Of a stretch of DNA of 64,000 nucleotides, positions 45,690 through 57,695 are shown in pieces; the stretch's first letter is position 1, and each line of letters begins with the position of its first letter. The stretch spans positions 7,013,917-7,077,916 of the forward strand of contig NZ_CP036269.1 in the NCBI RefSeq assembly GCF_007744675.1, given 5' to 3'. The notes below the pieces were generated by a model that was given only the letters and a program-made list of their open reading frames with translations, ran no database searches and was not told the origin of the DNA. This DNA is from Gimesia alba (GTDB taxonomy: Bacteria; Planctomycetota; Planctomycetia; Planctomycetales; Planctomycetaceae). The position numbers and the translations under genes were made by a program.

Positions 45690-46613
45690 ATGGCAAACCT
45701 GATTTTTCTGCAAAATGAACCACTGGGGAGACGTGCTTTCCTCAAAAATGGCACCCTGTTTCTGGCGGGAGTTTCCTCGCCTGCGCTGGGAATGTTATCA
45801 GCCCGGGCAGCGGAATCCAAACAACGAGGCACCGTGCGTATCGGGTTGGTGACCGATTTGCATTACGCCGACAAACCGCCTGCCGGCTCTCGTCATTACC
45901 GCGAGACGATAACCAAACTGAAAGAAGTCGTAGGGCAGTTTCAAAGTGATCAACCCGATTTCGTCGTCTTTCATGGCGACTTGATTGATTCAGGGGAATC
46001 ACTGGAGCAGGAAAAAGTTCATCTACAGACAGTCGTCAAAGCGATCTCGGCGATGCCGTTTCCCAAACACTATGTCCTCGGAAACCATTGTGTCGATCAG
46101 TTAAAGAAAGTGGAGTTTCTGCAGGGCGTCGGTCAGAAAGCTTCTTATTATTCGTTCGACAAAAATGGCTTTCATTTTGTCGTACTTGATTCCTGTTTCA
46201 AAAGTGACGGCACCCCGTACGGTCGCCGCAATTTCAAATGGACCGATGCCAACGTTCCCCCACCAGAACTGGAATGGTTGCAGGCCGACTTAAAGCAGAC
46301 CACTCATCCCACGATTATCTTTGCTCATCAGCCACTCGATTTAAAAGACACCGATGCCCATGCGGTTAAAAATTCATCTGAGGTCCGCAAGGTTCTGGAA
46401 CAATCAGGTAAGGTTGCAGCCGTCTTTCAGGGACACAGTCATCGGAACCACTATTCAGAGATTGGCGGCATCCATTACTGCACGATGGTCGCGATGGTCG
46501 AAGGGTCGGGCCTGTCGAACAATGGATACAGTACACTGGATCTTCTTGAAGATGGTTCGCTGGTACTGAATGGATTCCGAAAACAGGACGACTATCACTG
46601 GAAGAAAAGCTAA
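45690..46613 (+). CDS. Calcineurin-like metallophosphoesterase, exported by the Tat pathway
   Basis: 307 residues. The N-terminus LGRRAFLKNGTLFLAG has the twin-arginine pattern, followed by a cleavage region ending ARAAES. Metal-binding motifs are in order: GLVTDLHYAD, FHGDLIDSG, VLGNHCVD and, near the end, FQGHSHRNHYSE. This is the calcineurin-like phosphoesterase set, close to the ADP-ribose/CDP-alcohol-type phosphatases. Substrate unknown. Tat export suggests folding with metal in the cytoplasm before transport. A stem-loop follows at 46615-46632. Confidence 0.85.
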   Translation: MANLIFLQNEPLGRRAFLKNGTLFLAGVSSPALGMLSARAAESKQRGTVRIGLVTDLHYADKPPAGSRHYRETITKLKEVVGQFQSDQPDFVVFHGDLIDSGESLEQEKVHLQTVVKAISAMPFPKHYVLGNHCVDQLKKVEFLQGVGQKASYYSFDKNGFHFVVLDSCFKSDGTPYGRRNFKWTDANVPPPELEWLQADLKQTTHPTIIFAHQPLDLKDTDAHAVKNSSEVRKVLEQSGKVAAVFQGHSHRNHYSEIGGIHYCTMVAMVEGSGLSNNGYSTLDLLEDGSLVLNGFRKQDDYHWKKS

Positions 46614-46649
46614 TCGATGGTCGGTACCATCGCAGAGTGAGTGAAAAAA

Positions 46650-46691
46650 TGGAACAAGGTGGAATCCATGTCGATTCGTCACCTTGCTCCA
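46650..46691 (-). terminator. Rho-independent terminator of katG
   Basis: A 12-bp stem TGGAACAAGGTG (46650-46661) / CACCTTGCTCCA (46680-46691) with one mismatch. On the minus strand the stem is followed by a run of six T. It lies 43 bases after the katG stop. A smaller 7-bp hairpin (46615-46632) just after the plus-strand gene may serve the other direction. Confidence 0.75.
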
Positions 46692-46734
46692 TCTCACAAC
46701 CACAAATTCCGTCAACAAACACTAACTGAAACGC

Positions 46735-49155
<2,421 letters not shown>

Positions 49156-49207
49156 TCAACGTCAGTTAATTATGGACACGCACATCTAATAATTCCAATG
49201 CATTCTG

Positions 49208-49237
49208 AGTATAGGTGTCATGCACCACACGCATCAA
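49208..49237 (-). promoter_or_regulatory. Probable katG promoter
   Basis: On the minus strand TTGATG (49232-49237) is followed after 18 bases by TATACT (49208-49213). The spacer contains GGTG/CACC as a short inverted repeat, which might be a regulator site. Transcription would start about 100 bases before the katG ATG. Confidence 0.45.
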
Positions 49238-49253
49238 AAAACCACAGAGACCA

Positions 49254-49263
49254 GGGGGGGGGG
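49254..49263. repeat. 10-base homopolymeric G tract
   Basis: Ten consecutive G on the plus strand, 16 bases beyond the candidate -35 of katG. Such tracts can slip during replication and change promoter strength. They can also be read wrongly in sequencing. Confidence 0.8.
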
Positions 49264-49546
49264 ACTTTGGCACAAACCTCTTTTATAATTGCACTTACAA
49301 CCCATAACACCAGGCCGGAGCAATCGAAACCGCTGTGAAGATCCTTGATATATCAATTGATGCAAGTCGTTTACGGACCATCATTTAATTCTTCCCTGCT
49401 TTGATGAAATGTACATTGTTTTTCGCCGTCTTTCATTTAATCGAGTTCGATTCTGATGACGTCGCGCTTGACCGGGCGGAACACGTGCCTGATACTAGCG
49501 GGAACCACTTCACAAACCCTTAAATGACTCGCTCAGAGGTATCACC

Positions 49547-51055
49547 ATGCAGGCTGCGACAATGCGTTATCCGTTAGAAGTGAAATCGAGAACGACATTA
49601 TTCGTTTTGACGCTTTCCCTTTTGGCTCTGATCCTCCTCCCCGGAAATACTGCTTTCTCTGCTGAAAAGACGCGGGAGCCCAATATCGTTTTCATCATCG
49701 CCGATGACCTGGGTTATCAGGAACTGGGATGCTACGGACAGAAATGGATTAAAACGCCGCACATTGACAAGATTGCCAAAGATGGAATTCGCTTTACGCA
49801 ATTCTATTCGGGCAATGCGGTCTGTGCTCCCTCCCGCTGCAATCTACTCACAGGCAAACATCCCGGCCACGCCTATGTGCGGAATAATGGCAAACCTCAG
49901 TATGTGCAGCACATGAAAGAAAAAGAGGGGTGGGAATATCCCGGTCAGCATCCGATTCCCGATGCAGAAGTCACCATCGCGGAAATGTTAAAGCAGAAAA
50001 AATATGCCACCGGCGCCATGGGTAAATGGGGACTCGGACATTTCGGGACTACCGGCGATCCGAACAAGCAAGGCTTTGATCTGTTTTATGGATTCAACTG
50101 CCAGGTTCACGCACACAATCATTATCCCAAATTTCTCTGGCGGAATCACGAGAAAGAAATTTTGCCGGGCAACGACCGGACCTTATATGGTAAAACCCAT
50201 TCGCAGGATAAATTTGTAGAATACGGGCTCGACTTTATTCGCCAGAATCAAGATCGACCGTTCTTTCTGTATCTACCGTTTGCGATTCCGCATCTGGCGA
50301 TCCAGGCTCCCGAAGAATCACTGGCTGAATACCGAGGAAAAATTCCGGAAGAAAAATACAAGCACCGCGGCTACATCAAACACCCGCATCCCCGAGCCGG
50401 CTATGCGGCCATGATCACACATATGGACAAGGGCGTCGGCCAGATCATGGATCTTTTGAAGGAACTGAAACTGGACGACAATACGATTGTGTTTTTCACG
50501 TCTGATAATGGACCTACCTATGATCGTCTGGGAGGATCGGATTCCGAGTTCTTCGAATCAGCCGGCCCCTGGCGCGGGTTTAAAGGCAGCCTGTATGAAG
50601 GCGGTATTCGCGTGCCTCTCGTCGTACGTTGGCCCGGTCATATTCAGCCGGGAGCAGTCACCGATCATCTATCTGCTTTCTGGGATGTGATGCCGACGAT
50701 TGCCGCTATCACAGGAACCAAAGCACCCGCTGACATTGATGGCATCAGTTTTCTACCAACGTTGCTTGGCAAACCAAAGCAGCAGAAACAGCATGAATAT
50801 CTCTACTGGGAATTCCCGGCCTACACGGGCCAGCAGGCGGTTCACATGGGCGACTGGAAAGGGGTTCGACAAAACCTGTTGCGGAAGAAGAACCCGCAAA
50901 TGAAGATTGAACTTTACAATCTCAAAACCGATCCGGGTGAGCAGCATGATGTGGCTGACCAGAACCCGGAAGTCGTCGCTCGTATCAAATCGATTATGAA
51001 AACGGGCCGCACTCCCTCGAAAACATTCCCGTTCCCTGCTCTGGATCAGCAGTAA
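49547..51055 (+). CDS. Sulfatase (arylsulfatase family, Cys-type), exported
   Basis: 502 residues. A signal peptide at about 16-40 ends near TAFSAE. The start ATG could also be at 49562. Motifs: [20 protein letters not shown], the formylglycine site CAPSR ([19 protein letters not shown]), [21 protein letters not shown] and [14 protein letters not shown]. The C-terminus has [18 protein letters not shown]. The TSDNG form and the long insert place it in a different subgroup from the other two sulfatases here, so it probably has a different substrate. Confidence 0.92.
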   Translation: MQAATMRYPLEVKSRTTLFVLTLSLLALILLPGNTAFSAEKTREPNIVFIIADDLGYQELGCYGQKWIKTPHIDKIAKDGIRFTQFYSGNAVCAPSRCNLLTGKHPGHAYVRNNGKPQYVQHMKEKEGWEYPGQHPIPDAEVTIAEMLKQKKYATGAMGKWGLGHFGTTGDPNKQGFDLFYGFNCQVHAHNHYPKFLWRNHEKEILPGNDRTLYGKTHSQDKFVEYGLDFIRQNQDRPFFLYLPFAIPHLAIQAPEESLAEYRGKIPEEKYKHRGYIKHPHPRAGYAAMITHMDKGVGQIMDLLKELKLDDNTIVFFTSDNGPTYDRLGGSDSEFFESAGPWRGFKGSLYEGGIRVPLVVRWPGHIQPGAVTDHLSAFWDVMPTIAAITGTKAPADIDGISFLPTLLGKPKQQKQHEYLYWEFPAYTGQQAVHMGDWKGVRQNLLRKKNPQMKIELYNLKTDPGEQHDVADQNPEVVARIKSIMKTGRTPSKTFPFPALDQQ

Positions 51056-51094
51056 GCAGGATCGGGATCGCTTTCGCTTCTTTTGTTGGAACGA

Positions 51095-52285
51095 CTATTT
51101 TGAGACTTCTTTAATCCAGCTAAACAGACTGTCTCCGATCTGCAGGTAACCACTGGCAGCCGGGTGGACGGCGTTGTTTTGCCGTACCGTTTTCTCAGGG
51201 TTATGAGCGTTCCAGGGAACGCTCCGCGCGGGATAGTTGTGCACACAATCCAGATTGACGTGGGTCGGAACAAGATAAATCTGTTGGTCCTGTTTGTCAC
51301 CGAAGTGCGAAACGAGGCGTTCAACCACCCGATGCTGATTGCGTTTATATTGCCAGCGCGTCTGTCGACGACCGTTGGTTGTCCCGAAGGCATCCTGCGT
51401 CGCCGCGGGAGGGACCGGCAGCATCACACCGATTTTAGTCTGGGGACTATAATCGTGAATCATCTTCACCAGAATATCGAGGTGATTGATCATCGTATCC
51501 GTTCGCTCTTCAATGGTTTCATCGGTGGCAGAGTAAACGTCATTGGGGCCTAAGAAGATCGTTACCAGGTCCGGTGCTGATCCAGCGTTGAACTCTTTGC
51601 AGTAACGGGGGAAATCCAGCTTCGGTTTCCCATCTTGATCTGCATATAAAAATGGGCTGCCCCGCTCTCGGTAGTTTCCCGTACGGGCTGTCTCTTTGAA
51701 GTGCGTCGCAAAGCGAACAGCGGTCCAGCCACCATAGCCTTCATGCTGGACGCCGGGATCGTTATTCGGATTATGTGAGCCGATCAGTTTAAGAGCAGGT
51801 CCCTGAAATTTCTGACTGAGATCGCGAACGTGTTTCGGGTACATCGAGTTGTGTGTCAAACTGTCACCAATCATCAGGATGCTGGCCGTCTTCTCTTTTC
51901 CCGCATCTTGGGGAACAACTCGAAGTCTTGATTCCTGTGAAGCAACGATCTGATTCTTCTGGTCGAGTACATTTAACGTGAATTTGTAATCGCCGATTTC
52001 TTTTTCTTCAGGGGTAAATGTCCAGCGTTCATTCTGTAAATGCCCTCTATTACAGTGCACGTCAAACACATAATTCGCGGGATTCAACACCAGACAAACG
52101 TTGTCAAAATAAACGTTGGTTTCCATTCCGGGCACCGCATAAATGATCTCAGGCAGAATCAACCGTAAAGGATCTTGCACCTTCTGTTCGGTCTCGGGTT
52201 TCGCTGGTTCCTCTGCATGAGACGTACCACAATAAAGGAACAGGCAGAGATTGAAGATTAATGCAAATCGAAATACAGAATTCAT
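51095..52285 (-). CDS. SGNH/GDSL hydrolase, exported
   Basis: 396 residues with a signal peptide (ends TSHAEE). An N-terminal beta-sandwich (about 40-130) precedes the SGNH domain. Block I is MIGDSLTHNSMYPK (nucleophile Ser), a Gly lies in YGGWTAVRF, block III is FLGPNDVYS, and block V is NAVHPAASGYLQIG (catalytic Asp/His region). SGNH enzymes are esterases or acetylhydrolases. Between two sulfatases and a beta-propeller gene, a role in deacetylating polysaccharide is likely but inferred. Confidence 0.87.
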   Translation of the reverse strand: MNSVFRFALIFNLCLFLYCGTSHAEEPAKPETEQKVQDPLRLILPEIIYAVPGMETNVYFDNVCLVLNPANYVFDVHCNRGHLQNERWTFTPEEKEIGDYKFTLNVLDQKNQIVASQESRLRVVPQDAGKEKTASILMIGDSLTHNSMYPKHVRDLSQKFQGPALKLIGSHNPNNDPGVQHEGYGGWTAVRFATHFKETARTGNYRERGSPFLYADQDGKPKLDFPRYCKEFNAGSAPDLVTIFLGPNDVYSATDETIEERTDTMINHLDILVKMIHDYSPQTKIGVMLPVPPAATQDAFGTTNGRRQTRWQYKRNQHRVVERLVSHFGDKQDQQIYLVPTHVNLDCVHNYPARSVPWNAHNPEKTVRQNNAVHPAASGYLQIGDSLFSWIKEVSK

Positions 52286-52401
52286 GTTGCTTCCATTTAA
52301 AAATCAGGTAACCAGACGAGTGTGCGAGGGAGACCAACAAAAGCAGAGTCTGTTGCCAGGAGACTTTCTTAGTTTCATTTAGTCGAAAATTATTCGAAAA
52401 A

Positions 52402-52430
52402 AGAGGGACAGGCTATCAACCTGTCCCTCT
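52402..52430 (-). terminator. Rho-independent terminator
   Basis: An 11-bp perfect stem AGAGGGACAGG (52402-52412) / CCTGTCCCTCT (52420-52430) with a 7-base loop, followed on the minus strand by six T. It lies 23 bases after the stop of the beta-propeller gene. Confidence 0.88.
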
Positions 52431-52452
52431 AGTTTTTAGCATCTGCGGCATA

Positions 52453-53712
52453 TTATTTTTTGCCGATGCAGTAAAGTTTGTCTGTCATCTTCAGATAGAT
52501 TTTTCCATCAGAGAAAACAGGAGTCGCCAGCGCGAAACCTTCCAGCGGGTTTTCGGAGACGACTTTGAATTGATCACCTTGATCCAAAACAAAGGTCGTA
52601 CCATCTTCACGGGTGACGTAAATGTGACCGTCGGCCAGAATCGGTGAGGCGCTGAATTTATGACGGCTGCGAGGCAGGCGATCGCCCCAGATTTTCTTCC
52701 CGGTTTTGACATCAAAACAGAGGACCTCGCCTTTGTCGGCACAGATATAGAAGCGACCATTGATGGCGGCGGGGGTTGGTACGTCAGAGTAGTCTCCCTT
52801 GGCTTCGTTCGTCCAGGCAACATGAGACTTGGTCACGTCGCCTTTTCCGCCCAGCTTAATTCCCGTCACGGAACCGCCGCGGGCGTAAGGAGCAATCAGA
52901 AATCCGTCGCTGACAACGGGGGAAGAAATCGAACGGAAGTATTTGTGCTGTGTCGGATTCAAACCGCCGGCCCGCCAGAGTTCTTTACCCGAACCGGCAT
53001 CATGGGCGGTCACGTGATCGGCACCAAGTACATAAATCAGTTCTTTCCCATCCTGATTCACGACAACGGGAGTCGAATAGCTCTGGTTGGCTTCTTCCGG
53101 AGCATCCAGATTCCGATCCTGCTTCCAGGCTTCTTTTCCAGTGGCTTTATCAAAGGCGACGAGATAAGAGTTGTCACTCTGCATACAGGCGATGACAACC
53201 AGGTTATTCGTCAAAACGGGAGATGTTCCCAGATCCCACCAGAGTGTATCTTCGCCATATTCTTTCTGCAGATTTTTCTGCCAGAGAATTTTTCCTTCTT
53301 TGTTGAGGCAAGCCAAATCGCCGCTCTTGAAGTAGGCAAAGACAAATTGATCGTCGGTGGCCGGCGAAGGGCTGCTGCCACTTCCTTTTTTGTGTTTCCC
53401 TGCACGTTCGGTTCCGAAGTTTGTTTCCCATTTTTTCTTGCCGGTATTTTTATTCAGACAGAGAACACGGTTCTTTCCTTCGGAGGTGGTCGTCAGAAAC
53501 AGATCATCGCCCCAGATCACGGGAGTCGAACCGCTGACGCCGGGAAAATCAACTTCCCAGAGAATGTTTTTGGAGCTGTCCCAGGCAACGGGATAGCCGC
53601 TTCCTTCTGCGACGCCGTTCGAAGTCGGGCCGCGCCAGCCAGGCCAGTTGCCGGCAAATGTGGTGGATGCAATCAACAGAGTCAGGGTGACTGTTGCCAA
53701 TAAAGCTTTCAT
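52453..53712 (-). CDS. PQQ-like beta-propeller protein, exported
   Basis: 419 residues with a signal peptide (ends STTFAG). Repeats of the PQQ/BamB type run through the chain: NWPGWRGPTSNGVAEGSGYP, RVLCLNKNTGKKKWETNFG, LACLNKEGKILWQKNLQKE, LVAFDKATGKEAWKQD, VTAHDAGSGKELWRAGG, VLCFDVKTGKKIWGDRLP. Each W-containing repeat is one propeller blade. Such planctomycete proteins are widespread and of unknown role; no enzyme active site is evident. It is probably monocistronic. Confidence 0.85.
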   Translation of the reverse strand: MKALLATVTLTLLIASTTFAGNWPGWRGPTSNGVAEGSGYPVAWDSSKNILWEVDFPGVSGSTPVIWGDDLFLTTTSEGKNRVLCLNKNTGKKKWETNFGTERAGKHKKGSGSSPSPATDDQFVFAYFKSGDLACLNKEGKILWQKNLQKEYGEDTLWWDLGTSPVLTNNLVVIACMQSDNSYLVAFDKATGKEAWKQDRNLDAPEEANQSYSTPVVVNQDGKELIYVLGADHVTAHDAGSGKELWRAGGLNPTQHKYFRSISSPVVSDGFLIAPYARGGSVTGIKLGGKGDVTKSHVAWTNEAKGDYSDVPTPAAINGRFYICADKGEVLCFDVKTGKKIWGDRLPRSRHKFSASPILADGHIYVTREDGTTFVLDQGDQFKVVSENPLEGFALATPVFSDGKIYLKMTDKLYCIGKK

Positions 53713-53830
53713 TTGGTTACCTCAGAATTTGTGAGTCTTTTATGAACTGATTTCAGAGATCAATTCTGTTATCTGGTTGGATTACGTTTGTGGAGAGAAC
53801 TCCGATTATAGCATGGCTGGAAAATGGATT

Positions 53831-55309
53831 TCATTCAGAATCGAAGTATTTTTTGACGATCCAGTCAGGTTGGTGCTGATCTGGTTTTCGCTTGCGTCCC
53901 GTTAAATCGATTTTTTCCGGCTTGGGATGATCAGATGTGAGCGGCTGCTTGTCGTCCGTTTTTTTCTGCCAGTCCTTCAACTGTGCCAGCATCTTCTGCA
54001 CCCGTTCTTTTTGCCCCGGATTCTGGGACAGATCCTTCAGTTCATGAGGATCTTCTTTGAGATCAAAGAGTTGCGTCTTATTGATTTGCGGATAGCGAAT
54101 CAGTTTCCAGCGATCATCGCGAACTGCCCGCATTAAGTCTTCATAGGTCGTAAACAGCGAATCACGAACACGGTCTGTTTTACCTCTCCAGATCGGCGCC
54201 AGGTCTGATCCTTCGACTCCGGGGGGAACGGTGATGTGGGTCAAATCACAAACCGTCGGGAAGATGTCATAGAGATAAACGAGCGCGTTGCTCGATTTAT
54301 TTTGTGGAATTCCGGGGCCTTTAAAAATCAACGGCGCCTTCATGCTGTGCTCATACAGATTCTGTTTTCCGAGTAATCCATGACTGCCCAGTGCCAACCC
54401 GTGATCGGAAGAGAACACGACAATCGTATTCTTGTCAAACCCTTTGTCTTTGAGCGTGCTCAAGATCCGCCCGATGTGTGAGTCCATGTCCGTAATCATG
54501 CCGTAATATTCTGCCAGCTGCTCGCGAATGATTTCCGGCTTTCGCGGCCAACCCGTTAATGCTTCATCCCGCCCTGTCATCCAGCCGTTATTAAATGGAT
54601 GCTGAGGTTTGAAGTTTTTCGGCAGTGGTGGCTGTGCGTTTTGATAAGGCTTCATTGCCGAAGCGGGTGGCATACGAGGATCGTGCGGCGCTGTGAAAGC
54701 GACATAGGCATAGAACGGTTTGTCTTGAGGCTGCTGCTTCAGGAAATCAACGGCTGCATCGACGAACAGTTCGCTCGAAAACTTGGCGCCCTGCCGTTTG
54801 TTCTGAAACTTTCCATTTTTCAAATCAACGACGGGAACTTTTAAGTGGTTCGACATGCCTCCGATAAAAGCAGCGGTGCCGGTTGTGAAACTCTTCTGGA
54901 ATGAGTCACGCTGGTTGTGCCATTTCCCCGTTCCGAATGTGGTGTAACCTGCCTGCTTCAATAATTGAGGCAGCGTGATGACTCCCTTCAGATCCATGGG
55001 TACATGATAGAGTGTGCGTCCGCTGTTCAACATCGCACGGCTGGGTTGGCAGACGGCTCCATGAATCGAGCCCATACAAAAGGCGTTCCGAAAACTGAAA
55101 CCGGTTTTCACCAGCGTATCCAGGTTCGGCGTTTGAATATGAGGATTGTCATAAGCGGCGATGGCATCGGCCCGCTGGTCATCACTAAACAGAAACAGGA
55201 TGTTGGGACGCGATTTCGTTTGCGTATCTGCTTCGCTTCGATTCAACGGCAGGCAGAACCCTGCTAAAACGAGTACTGCCAAAAACAGGTGACGTCTGGA
55301 TATTGTCAT
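53831..55309 (-). CDS. Sulfatase (arylsulfatase family, Cys-type), exported
   Basis: About 492 residues from the ATG at 55309 (MTISRRHLFLAVLVLAG), which gives a normal signal peptide ending near RSEAD; the frame is open to 55381. Motifs: RPNILFLFSDDQRADAIAAY, the formylglycine site CQPSR in GAVCQPSRAMLNSGRTLYH, GTGKWHNQRDSF, AFTAPHDPRMPP and FSSDHGLALGSHGLLGKQNL. The SSDHGLALGSHGL motif is that of iduronate-2-sulfatase/choline-sulfatase-like members. The substrate is not known. It is followed by the beta-propeller gene 118 bases downstream. Confidence 0.92.
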   Translation of the reverse strand: MTISRRHLFLAVLVLAGFCLPLNRSEADTQTKSRPNILFLFSDDQRADAIAAYDNPHIQTPNLDTLVKTGFSFRNAFCMGSIHGAVCQPSRAMLNSGRTLYHVPMDLKGVITLPQLLKQAGYTTFGTGKWHNQRDSFQKSFTTGTAAFIGGMSNHLKVPVVDLKNGKFQNKRQGAKFSSELFVDAAVDFLKQQPQDKPFYAYVAFTAPHDPRMPPASAMKPYQNAQPPLPKNFKPQHPFNNGWMTGRDEALTGWPRKPEIIREQLAEYYGMITDMDSHIGRILSTLKDKGFDKNTIVVFSSDHGLALGSHGLLGKQNLYEHSMKAPLIFKGPGIPQNKSSNALVYLYDIFPTVCDLTHITVPPGVEGSDLAPIWRGKTDRVRDSLFTTYEDLMRAVRDDRWKLIRYPQINKTQLFDLKEDPHELKDLSQNPGQKERVQKMLAQLKDWQKKTDDKQPLTSDHPKPEKIDLTGRKRKPDQHQPDWIVKKYFDSE

Positions 55310-55446
55310 GGTGTCTATTCCGGGAAGGTTTGAGCGACGGCTGGATGTATTTGAGGTTGTTTGCTGGTGCGATAAAGTCAATCAAATTCAAATTCTAACA
55401 TGGATGGCAGGCGAGTTCCTGCTAAATTCCCTGTTCAATTGCGAAA

Positions 55447-56754
55447 TCAGTCAATTTTGAAGAAACGGCGGCCTTTGAGCTCAAAACGCGGTAATGAGCT
55501 GGGAGGTACTGCCGTGACTTCAGCCTGAAAGTTCAGACGATCCTTAATCGCACTCGTGACTTCTTTCACAAGTTGTTGCTGTTGGGCGTCTGTGGCGATG
55601 GATTCAATCGGCTCCAGTTCAATTTTCATATGCTGCATCGAACGGATCGTGCGAACTTCGATGCGATATTCTGCCACACGATCGAATGTGCGAAGAATGG
55701 CTTCCAGACTGGAAGGAAAAACGTTATTGCCGCGAATGATGACCATGTCATCAGCGCGTCCCAGAATGCCTCCTTTCAGCCGCAGTAACGCACGACCGGA
55801 AGGACAGGCGGCGGTATCTTCGCAAACCAGGTCTCCGGTACGGTAACGAATCAGCGGTGAGCCAATGCGACCCAGGTTCGTGATGATTAACTCCCCCTGC
55901 TCTCCCCGTTCCACGGGCGCGAGTGTTTCCGGATTCACGATCTCGGCGATACATTCGGTTTCAAGAATGTTCAAGCCTCCCGGATTTTCCAGTGGTTCAA
56001 TTCCCAGCGCGCCAATTTCCGTCATGCCCCAATGATCGAAGACACGCGCTCCCCAGGCCTGACCAATCCGCAGTTTGGTCGCTTCGATGTTTCCACCCGG
56101 CTCGCCAGCGACGACCAAGGCCCGCACACGACTGGCGGCGAGATTGATGTTCTCTGCTTCAGCGACTTCGGCCAGTCGCAGCGCATAAGTCGGCGTACAA
56201 CAGACTGCGGTGATTTTGTTATCCAGAATCATGCGCAGCCGCGCTTCACTTCCCATGCCGCCTCCCGCCAGACAGAAATTGCCCAGCCGCGTGGCACCTT
56301 CAAAGGCGGCCCAGAATCCAATAAAGGGGCCGAATGAAAAAGGAAAGAAAACCCGGTCTTCTGGATAGAGGCCTACGATCCGATAAATTTGCGCCCAGCA
56401 TTCGCCAAACCAGTCCCAGCTGGCTTTGGTATCCAGCCAGCGCATCGGGGAACCGGTGGTTCCTGATGTCTGGTGCATCCGCGTGTATTGTTCCAGCGGG
56501 TAGGTCAGGTTCGTTCCATAAGGGAGATGTGACGAATGATCTTCCACCAGTTCGGATTTCGTCGTGATCGGCAATTTCTGCAGGTCGGACAGGCTTTGAA
56601 TTGACTCTGCTGTCACCCCGACCGCCTGCCACTTGTTCTGCCAGAAAGGATTGGAAGCAGAGACCTCTTTCACAAGTTCTTTTAACCGTTGCAGTTGGCG
56701 TGCTTCGATTACTTCCCGACTTTGGTTTTCCGGCAGGTTTTGAGACTCATTCAT
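55447..56754 (-). CDS. Phenylacetate-CoA ligase-like AMP-binding enzyme (PaaK family)
   Basis: 435 residues, the PaaK length. Motifs: the phosphate loop HQTSGTTGSPMRWLDT near 92-105, FDHWGMTEIGALG near 235, and IRYRTGDLVCEDTA near 300. The C-terminal lid has KGGILGRADDMVIIRGNNVF. The family adenylates an aromatic acid and transfers it to coenzyme A. No paa degradation genes are nearby, so the acid and pathway are open. Cytoplasmic. Confidence 0.88.
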   Translation of the reverse strand: MNESQNLPENQSREVIEARQLQRLKELVKEVSASNPFWQNKWQAVGVTAESIQSLSDLQKLPITTKSELVEDHSSHLPYGTNLTYPLEQYTRMHQTSGTTGSPMRWLDTKASWDWFGECWAQIYRIVGLYPEDRVFFPFSFGPFIGFWAAFEGATRLGNFCLAGGGMGSEARLRMILDNKITAVCCTPTYALRLAEVAEAENINLAASRVRALVVAGEPGGNIEATKLRIGQAWGARVFDHWGMTEIGALGIEPLENPGGLNILETECIAEIVNPETLAPVERGEQGELIITNLGRIGSPLIRYRTGDLVCEDTAACPSGRALLRLKGGILGRADDMVIIRGNNVFPSSLEAILRTFDRVAEYRIEVRTIRSMQHMKIELEPIESIATDAQQQQLVKEVTSAIKDRLNFQAEVTAVPPSSLPRFELKGRRFFKID

Positions 56755-57105
56755 GAAATTGCTTAATTGATTTATTGAGGGGCGTCAGTGAGGTTATTTC
56801 GAGATATCCCTTATTCTGCCGCAACTTGAATGAATTTCCAACCTAACGGGGATTCCAGCACAGAAAATATCCCCGGGAACTGTGTTTGAGCCGCTTCTGG
56901 AACCAGTTGATATTTAAAGGGTTATTGAAGTGAAACTATCTAACATGACCATTCCAACAAGCACTCAAGTCATGAAATGGCGAGGACGATGATATCGATA
57001 CAGTGGGTTGTCCTGATTGACGAAAGAAATACGGTTCAGATGAGAATCAGGATCGCCTGATCATAGACGACAACATAAGAACTGACATCCGGAGACGAGA
57101 AATTT
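56755..57105. other. Divergent intergenic region
   Basis: About 350 bases between the PaaK-like gene (left) and the unknown gene (right). An 8-bp inverted repeat TCCTGATT (57011-57018) / AATCAGGA (57045-57052) lies about 55 bases before the right-hand ATG. It could form a leader hairpin. No clear promoter is seen. Confidence 0.45.
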
Positions 57106-57633
57106 ATGGTTGCGGACGGTAGTAAAGAGTTGAAACTGGGATTCCTGACGACGATTGAATGCCCGGATGGCGCATTGATCGGGGGCTTACTGGTGACCAA
57201 TCACTTTGGCAGACCACTGGAATTTCAATGCACAACTCCGGTCAAACCGAACCGGACACAAGAGGTGTTATACGGTCCCACGCTGGTTCCGTTTCTGCTG
57301 GGTGAAGTGATCGGCCGGACTCTGGTCGAGAAGATGAACGTCAAACCGAATCTGGTACTGGTTGAGCAGGAACAGGCGCTGGAGTTGCAGAATCATATTT
57401 CGATTCCCGTCGCGATTTTGTCAGATATCGAGCAAATTTTCGATGAAAACGCCGACTTCATCTGTGAACAGGTCGGTCGGAACAGACTGCGATTCGACGC
57501 AGCTCATCAAACGGGGAAAGCCGCCATTGAAAATACCAGCAAAAATATTCCGACCGACGCCGATCTGGGTGAACCCTTTGAGCGTGTGCGTGAAGCCTTA
57601 AACGAAGCGGTCAAAATGGGATCTTCCCGTTGA
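57106..57633 (+). CDS. Unknown cytoplasmic protein upstream of the SNF2 helicase
   Basis: 175 residues, ATG with GGAGACGAG upstream. It starts KLGFLTTIECPDGALIGGLL, with a central stretch rich in Leu and Val (LVPFLLGEVIGRTLVEKMNV) and a charged C-terminus. No signal peptide or membrane helix. I do not recognise the family. The helicase gene starts 62 bases downstream on the same strand, so it is likely co-transcribed and may be a helicase accessory protein; this is inference. Confidence 0.65.
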   Translation: MVADGSKELKLGFLTTIECPDGALIGGLLVTNHFGRPLEFQCTTPVKPNRTQEVLYGPTLVPFLLGEVIGRTLVEKMNVKPNLVLVEQEQALELQNHISIPVAILSDIEQIFDENADFICEQVGRNRLRFDAAHQTGKAAIENTSKNIPTDADLGEPFERVREALNEAVKMGSSR

Positions 57634-57695
57634 CGTTTTACAAGCAGGCGTGATGAACTCATTCAAAGGCACTTCGTTTTTAATCAGGCGGATAC

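Noticed and set aside
52660..53703. 347-codon open frame on the plus strand opposite the beta-propeller gene
   Set aside because: The minus-strand gene has a signal peptide, clear propeller repeats and a terminator. The antisense frame has no recognisable domain and is a by-product of codon usage.
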